Assembly: GCA_009767595.1 (NCBI GenBank)
Contig: VSDK01000599.1
Coordinates: 130,036-194,035, forward strand
DNA: 64,000 bases
Reading direction: 5' to 3'
From: Symbiodinium kawagutii
Taxonomy: Eukaryota; Sar; Dinophyceae; Suessiales; Symbiodiniaceae
Notes under the pieces: model-generated
Databases searched by the model: none
Seen by the model: the letters and a program-made list of their open reading frames with translations, nothing else
Told to the model about the DNA's origin: nothing
Part shown: piece by piece, positions 59,255 through 64,000 of the stretch
Layout: each line of letters begins with the position of its first letter
Position numbering within the stretch: the stretch's first letter is position 1
Position numbers and translations under genes: made by a program

Positions 59255-59873
59255 TCAGAGATCAATTTCAAAAGGTCACCAACGAAGAAATCGGTTTACA
59301 CTCGCGAAAACACACACATCACGTCATATGATACTTATAGACATGTTTGATCATTTTTGAATATATGTATAAATGATTATACTACTTATTTTTACTATAT
59401 ATATATATACACATATATCTATGATATGAATGATATTACATGAATAGATACGTGTTTGAATGCTTATACTGGATTGAATGAGACATATATCAATATATTC
59501 CAATCAATACATAGAACCTGACAGAGCACCTGGATGCAGTTCCATGCTTTTCTCACATATCAATATGCACAAATATACATGTAGATATGTACATACACAC
59601 ACATATATATATATGTATATATTTAAAGATATGTATATTTCTATTATATATTATTGTATACATTTAAAGTTAGTAAAGTAAATCATTTGAATTTGCAAAT
59701 GTATACGCACAAATGGTAGAATATGGTAGAATATGATGAAACATAGCATGTCAAACCATTTCTACCATATGGCTGTGGTATATCCCCTACTACTGCTGGG
59801 TAATCTCCCTTACTAATTAACCATTACCAGCTAGTTAACCATTGGTGTTGGTTGGTTGGTTAATATTTCTACC

Positions 59874-59994
59874 ATATGGCTGTGGGTCAAAACGCCGTAC
59901 CCCTGGTTCCCCTGTCATTAACCATTGTGTTCCCTCATTTTTGGTAGCTATTATCCCTGATTATTGGTTGATTAATATTGACCCATAGCCATAT
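59874..59994. mobile_element. MITE-like family B copy
   Basis: 121 bp bounded by ATATGGCTGTGGGTCAA and its inverse TTGACCCATAGCCATAT (16 of 17 match). Interior includes GTACCCCTGGTTCCC and TTGGTTGATTAATA. Confidence 0.8.
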
Positions 59995-60052
59995 CTAAAT
60001 CTAAACCATTTCTGTTTGTCAGCATGCGCTGAAACCTTCCGATGCACCCAAG

Positions 60053-60120
60053 GCACCAATCCCCGGGGCAGCGAAAGCGGTCAGTTGCGCACAACGAGCC
60101 GAACGGCTGGCGCCTGAGGG
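60053..60120 (+). CDS. Candidate Ala-rich exon
   Basis: AG|G acceptor, then APIPGAAKAVSCAQRAERLA with GC or GA donor options near 60109-60120. GC-rich island; a second frame is open. Confidence 0.4.
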
Positions 60121-60904
60121 CTGCGCAGGGATACGACTGTAGCTGATTCAGAGTGGTTCAATAGCTGGTGAATAGCTGATTCAGAGTGGTTAGTAGCTGG
60201 TTAATAGTGGTTGATAGCTGATTCAGAGTGGTCAGTAGGTGCTCAATAATGGTTACTACTTGGTTAACGATGCTTGATGATGGTTGCTTCATGATGGTAA
60301 ATGATGGTTCATCCAAGTTGTCGCTGATGGTTGGTGGTTCAGATCAGAATGGTTGATGAAAACTGATTGAACAAAGATTCTGGAAACTGTTCAAATGTGT
60401 CAAACTTCGACTTTGTTCTGAAAGCAGCACTGTGCTCAATTTAAACCCTTACTGTAGTCAACCGGCGCTTGTTAGCATGTCCCTCTGTGTTCGTGTTGCT
60501 TTGAACCAATCACTGAATACAATTAGCATCAAGTAATTGTTGAGCGTGAATGAACATTAACGCTACAAATGGTTCCTATCAGACCATCAGACCTTACTGT
60601 TCCGTGCACCCTTGGTGCTAAGCAACGTTGGGGCATCAACTGCAGATGTTGCCTGGCTCAAGAGAGCAAAGGACAGGCCCAAATGAAGAGAAACTGAGGA
60701 AAGGCCCTAACTCTGCAGAAGTCTTCCAGCGCAAGTCATAGCTGCGATGCAATTCCGTATGTTGGTTACAGGGAATGATCAGCATGTGCGTGTAAGCATC
60801 TCCACACATGCACTGGTACATAACAAGTTTGTGCAAATGTTGGAGGTTCAAAGGCAGACGCATGTTTCTTTTTCCAGGTCACTTGATTTCATTGCAGACT
60901 CCTC

Positions 60905-61312
60905 ATGGCGACGGACTTGATTGAGCTGGCACAAGAGTTTGGACTCCCCGAGTACGTCATCTCGGTGTTCCGCGACAAGGCTGTGGTGTCCATCAGCACC
61001 ATGGTGAAGACCTTCGAAGACGATGAGCAGTTTTCGGACTTCATCTCTTCAGAAGTGCGGAAGAAAAGCGGCTCCAGCTCCAAACGTCTGCAGATGGCAT
61101 TGAAGATGGTCTACATGGAAGCTGTACAGAAGGCTCGATCCAAAGGAGTGAAACCCAAGATGTCGTCTTCTCCTGTGTCGTCTTCAGCATCCTCAGCCCC
61201 ACCCCCGCCAGACGAGTCTGACAATGGAGAGGATGGCTCTGAGGATGAGGCGGGGCCACCACCGCCACCACCTCCACCACCGCCACCCGATGGGCCAGCA
61301 TGGAGGCCGTGA
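60905..61312 (+). CDS. N-terminal exon of an acidic, proline-rich protein
   Basis: An ATG at 60905 opens 135 codons. Residues 1-85 look like a helical domain (MATDLIELAQEFGLPEYVIS, then FRDKAVVSISTMVKTFEDDE, then a basic SKRLQMALKMVYMEAVQKAR). A Ser-rich linker, an acidic stretch (DESDNGEDGSEDEAG) and a run of eleven prolines follow, then a stop. TTTCTTTTTCCAG and ATTTCATTGCAG lie just upstream and could accept a trans-spliced leader. A GC donor at 61294, after the proline run, would keep phase 0 into the exon at 62671, so the in-frame stop need not be used. No family recognised. Confidence 0.7.
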   Translation: MATDLIELAQEFGLPEYVISVFRDKAVVSISTMVKTFEDDEQFSDFISSEVRKKSGSSSKRLQMALKMVYMEAVQKARSKGVKPKMSSSPVSSSASSAPPPPDESDNGEDGSEDEAGPPPPPPPPPPPDGPAWRP

Positions 61313-62670
61313 TACTGAAACAGCATGGCCAGTCCGCTGCAGGTGACACAACCGGGGAAGAGCCCTGAAATGTGTATCACTTGCCAAGCATTGAAGAATT
61401 CAGTCAGTGCTTGAGAGAAAAAGATCCAAGTTTTGCCTTTTGCCTCGTTGTCACGTTTCAGTTGTTCACAACACATCCAGGTTGCGCTGTTGGTGGTGAG
61501 ATTTTACAGTCCTCGAGCTGTTGGCAGTTTGAGGTTGGTTGGTTGGTTGTTCCACTTGAGATTTCAACCAACTGTATCCTCTAGTTGGTTGCTTAGTTGT
61601 TAAACTTGAGGTTGGTTGGTTGGTTGGTTGGTTGGTTGGTTGGTTAGTTGTTCCACTGTACCCTCCAGTTGCGGGTGCGATTTGTTTTTGCTCACTCTGT
61701 TTGGGATAGTTGGTTCACCTCTGAAGCCTATCCGTCAAAGCTCTCCCAACCATTCGTTGTTGGGGAAGGTGCTTCGGTGTCTTGCTGGTGCGTTATTGTC
61801 AACGATGGTCAAAAATGATGAATGCATAGATGCTTCATAGATGTTTCATTATTGTGAATTATCATGACATTATGCGTATGAATGGTTCATTTGGAGAATA
61901 TTTGGTCAACAACTATATAATTATTTGTGATAATAGTTGATTAATTGATGATAAATCATGGGTAATTGCTGGTCAACAAAAGTGTTTGTTTGTGCTCTCC
62001 TGAGCAACCCTTGCATACATTTGGCATATCACTGCAGCACGCAGACACACATCACCATTTTGATTATTAATGGTTTCAATCAACCAAATTACATCACCAA
62101 TCAACCAAATTACATCACCATGTGCAAGTCATTTCAATGTTCAACGATACCTGCGGATGCATCTCCACAAATTGACTTGCACATGGTTTTGTGGCCCAGG
62201 GCAACGTTGCCACCCACCGGTTGAATCAATGGCCTGGCGCCGCACCACCTAGGCATCTTCTTCATCCCTTGCAGAGCAAGCTTCAACCAAGTGGGGGACG
62301 CCACAGGTGACCTAAGACAGGCTATAAATGCTTGAGGATGACTTAATCATGGGCAGGTAATGATGATTGATTTAGGTAGACAGGCTGCCTCCATTGACCA
62401 TCGTTGCAAGCTAGAAATGGTTGAGGACGACTTCATCATGGGCAGTTGATGATGATTAAGGTCGACTTGCTACTTGGCTATGAATGCTCCTTCAAAGTAG
62501 TTCTGGAACATGCTGGATCATCTTGGGCATCGCTAAGACTGGTGAGTTGTGAAGAATCTCAATCAAGCATGGTTTGTAATGATTTATATAGGTTTTTTTT
62601 TAGACATGTAAACAGCTACTGACATTAATCACAAAGTCACTTGGTTTACCAAAGGATCAGTTTCCCGCAG
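61313..62670. other. Probable intron(s)
   Basis: Contains GGTT repeats at 61603-61645, an imperfect duplication of about 50 bp (62327-62380 and 62413-62462), and an open GC-rich spot at 62195-62250 that cannot be resolved. Confidence 0.4.
61603..61645. repeat. (GGTT)n microsatellite
   Basis: About ten GGTT units. Confidence 0.97.
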
Positions 62671-62808
62671 GACCAGGATGGAGTTCCTAATATTTCCCCG
62701 ATAAAGAAGCATGTTCTCGAAAGCTGCCTTGATGAGCGCGGCTGGGGATTTTCGGGGCCATGGGGAAAATCAGCGTCTTTCAAGTTCGGTATGCTGCTGG
62801 CTTCCAAA
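62671..62808 (+). CDS. Candidate exon, same strand as 60905 gene
   Basis: AG|G acceptor after TTTCCCGCAG and GTAATC donor enclose 46 codons: DQDGVPNISPIKKHVLESCL, DERGWGFSGPWGKSASFKFG, MLLASK. Phase 0 fits a GC donor in the 60905 exon. Not recognised. Confidence 0.6.
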
Positions 62809-63036
62809 GTAATCTTGTCTTTTTAATTCCCTGGGTCCTGAAACCCTAAAGCCTTAACCCTCAAGCACTGCAGCCCTAAAGCACATTCTGTTTGCGTTAA
62901 AAAGCAACTTGGTGTTGAAATGCCAATGCGATCAACTTGTCTTGCAGCTTAGGCACTTAGATGCGGTCCCTCACCAAGAAGTCAACCATCCCAACGATGG
63001 GTAGGTGAGCATCCCTACCTGCCTACACACCTCTAG

Positions 63037-63111
63037 AAACACAGATGTGGCAAGATCTTCTGCCAGCAGGCTGGACAAAGTGGCCAAAGCCTTGGTTGAG
63101 GCTGGGGGGCT
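63037..63111 (+). CDS. Candidate exon
   Basis: Plus frame RNTDVARSSASRLDKVAKAL then VEAGGL before a GT donor at 63112. An AG|G at 63068-63069 would give a shorter exon (LDKVAKALVE) ended by a GC donor. Confidence 0.45.
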
Positions 63112-63234
63112 GTGATGAGAACTAGGGACGGAGTAGATCTTTGATGAAGTGCTTGGCTGGCCCAACGATGCCCAAAGATGCTGGCTTGTAAATCATCGGT
63201 TGAAGCCAGTGCGCGATTTGTTTCATCCATCCAG

Positions 63235-63309
63235 GGCTCGGTGATGTTCGACCCTGTCCAGACTCTGCCTGAAACTAGATGTAACAGACAATGTTTCTAT
63301 ACCACAAAG
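63235..63309 (+). CDS. Candidate exon
   Basis: AG|G acceptor and GTATTC donor enclose 25 codons, GSVMFDPVQTLPETRCNRQC then FYTTK, phase 0 both ends. The frame stays open beyond the donor to 63501. Confidence 0.5.
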
Positions 63310-63679
63310 GTATTCCTTTCTTGTGATGCTACATCTGGCTATGGCCAGCTGGAAACCCTATCACCATTGGATCAAACCCTCCCCTCCAAAAATAGCTCCA
63401 TGACCCAGCCGGTTCATCAGCTATGGGGTGAGGGGTACGACTCAGAGCGACCATGGCTACCATCGACAGGCAATCCTGGACAGACATTGCAAGACAGTTG
63501 ACTCAAGGGCCCCGTGTGTAGCCGGAACCACTGTGAACCAATCCCAAAACCACACTGGTTCAGCTCTTGTGACGTGAACCATCCATTTCTGGCTGGTCAC
63601 ATGTTGGTAAGCCATGTATGGCACCCCAATGACCTGAGGCAACCCGGGTGAGTCAAGCCCCTGGAATGGCTGGTGCGAG

Positions 63680-63765
63680 GAAGATGACCTGCAGCAGGAA
63701 CTGAAGAGCTTGGTATCGGAGGTGCAAGCTGAGGCGGACCTGGAAAATCTGGTGGTCTTCAGCCA
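63680..63765 (+). CDS. Candidate acidic coiled-coil exon
   Basis: AG|G acceptor, then EDDLQQELKSLVSEVQAEAD and LENLVVFSQ; several GT donors (63713, 63721, 63767) leave the end open. Leucine spacing suggests a coiled coil. Probably part of the same plus-strand gene as 62671-63309. Confidence 0.5.
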
Positions 63766-63770
63766 GTCAG

Positions 63771-64000
63771 CTGGTCGGTGTTAAGGTTGGTATTAAGGTT
63801 GGCGTTGCTCAAGGTTGGTTAAGATTGGTTCAAGGTGATTCAGGTTGGTTGCAGTCGGCTGAGGTTTGTGTTAATTGCGATTGCTTGAGGTTGTCATAGA
63901 TGTTTATGAAAGATGATGGAACATCCCTGTATCAGGACCTTGGCAACCGTTGCAATCCGTGGCACGTGTGGCGTTGGCACGGTTTCCAGTGTGGATCATC
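63771..64000. other. Intron-like end of window
   Basis: AAGGTTGGT-type repeats up to about 63870, then unremarkable sequence. Confidence 0.4.

Larger units (their letters stand above)
58100..60052. other. No gene recognised
   Basis: A 156-codon plus frame (58644-59114) lacks splice logic and known motifs. The remainder is AT-rich (59330-59700), with a 30-bp duplication (59195-59254) and a MITE-like copy (59874-59994). Confidence 0.4.

Noticed and set aside
1..64000. tRNA genes, operons, ribosome binding sites, riboswitches
   Set aside because: No cloverleaf was recognised by eye, and the window is eukaryotic, so bacterial signals are not expected.

Overview
The window looks like nuclear DNA of a dinoflagellate, probably a symbiodiniacean or a relative, although the species cannot be fixed from sequence alone. 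Gene density is low. Coding potential sits in very short GC-rich islands of 30-140 nt inside introns full of simple repeats. The clearest gene has AG|G at all 13 mapped acceptors, and its introns start with GC more often than GT, with one GA. That splice pattern is a dinoflagellate hallmark. Long continuous ORFs are rare, and most of them are microsatellite translations. A 10-bp assembly gap lies at 40158-40167.

Layout. Region 0.3-4.3 kb holds minus-strand candidate exons of an unrecognised gene. Region 5.2-15.5 kb (plus) is the best gene: a complete voltage-gated cation channel domain (S1, S2-S3, S4, S5, pore loop, S6), reconstructed here exon by exon with every splice phase consistent. Minus-strand candidate exons lie at 19.4-21.1 kb. 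Plus-strand islands occur at 26.3-30.2 kb, one of them resembling the coiled tail that follows such channels. Minus islands occur at 32.9-36.9 kb and plus islands at 37.3-51.1 kb. A 1.77-kb AT-rich element with terminal inverted repeats occupies 51.4-53.2 kb, followed by a minus-strand 106-codon ORF. An exon at 54.5 kb resembles the second-largest RNA polymerase subunit. Plus-strand exons at 57.5-63.8 kb include the start of an acidic, proline-rich protein at 60905.

Between the genes lie two MITE-like families (about nine copies of one, two full copies plus fragments of the other), a 1.45-kb inverted-repeat element that carries two microsatellite blocks, a perfect 14 x 46-bp satellite, G-quadruplex-capable C-rich repeats, and long GAT, CAT, TTA, GGAA and CATCATTTAAG tracts. 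Apart from the channel, most exon calls rest on an open frame, a splice-like boundary and codon composition only. They cannot be joined into genes without transcript data, so no pathway connecting them can be stated.
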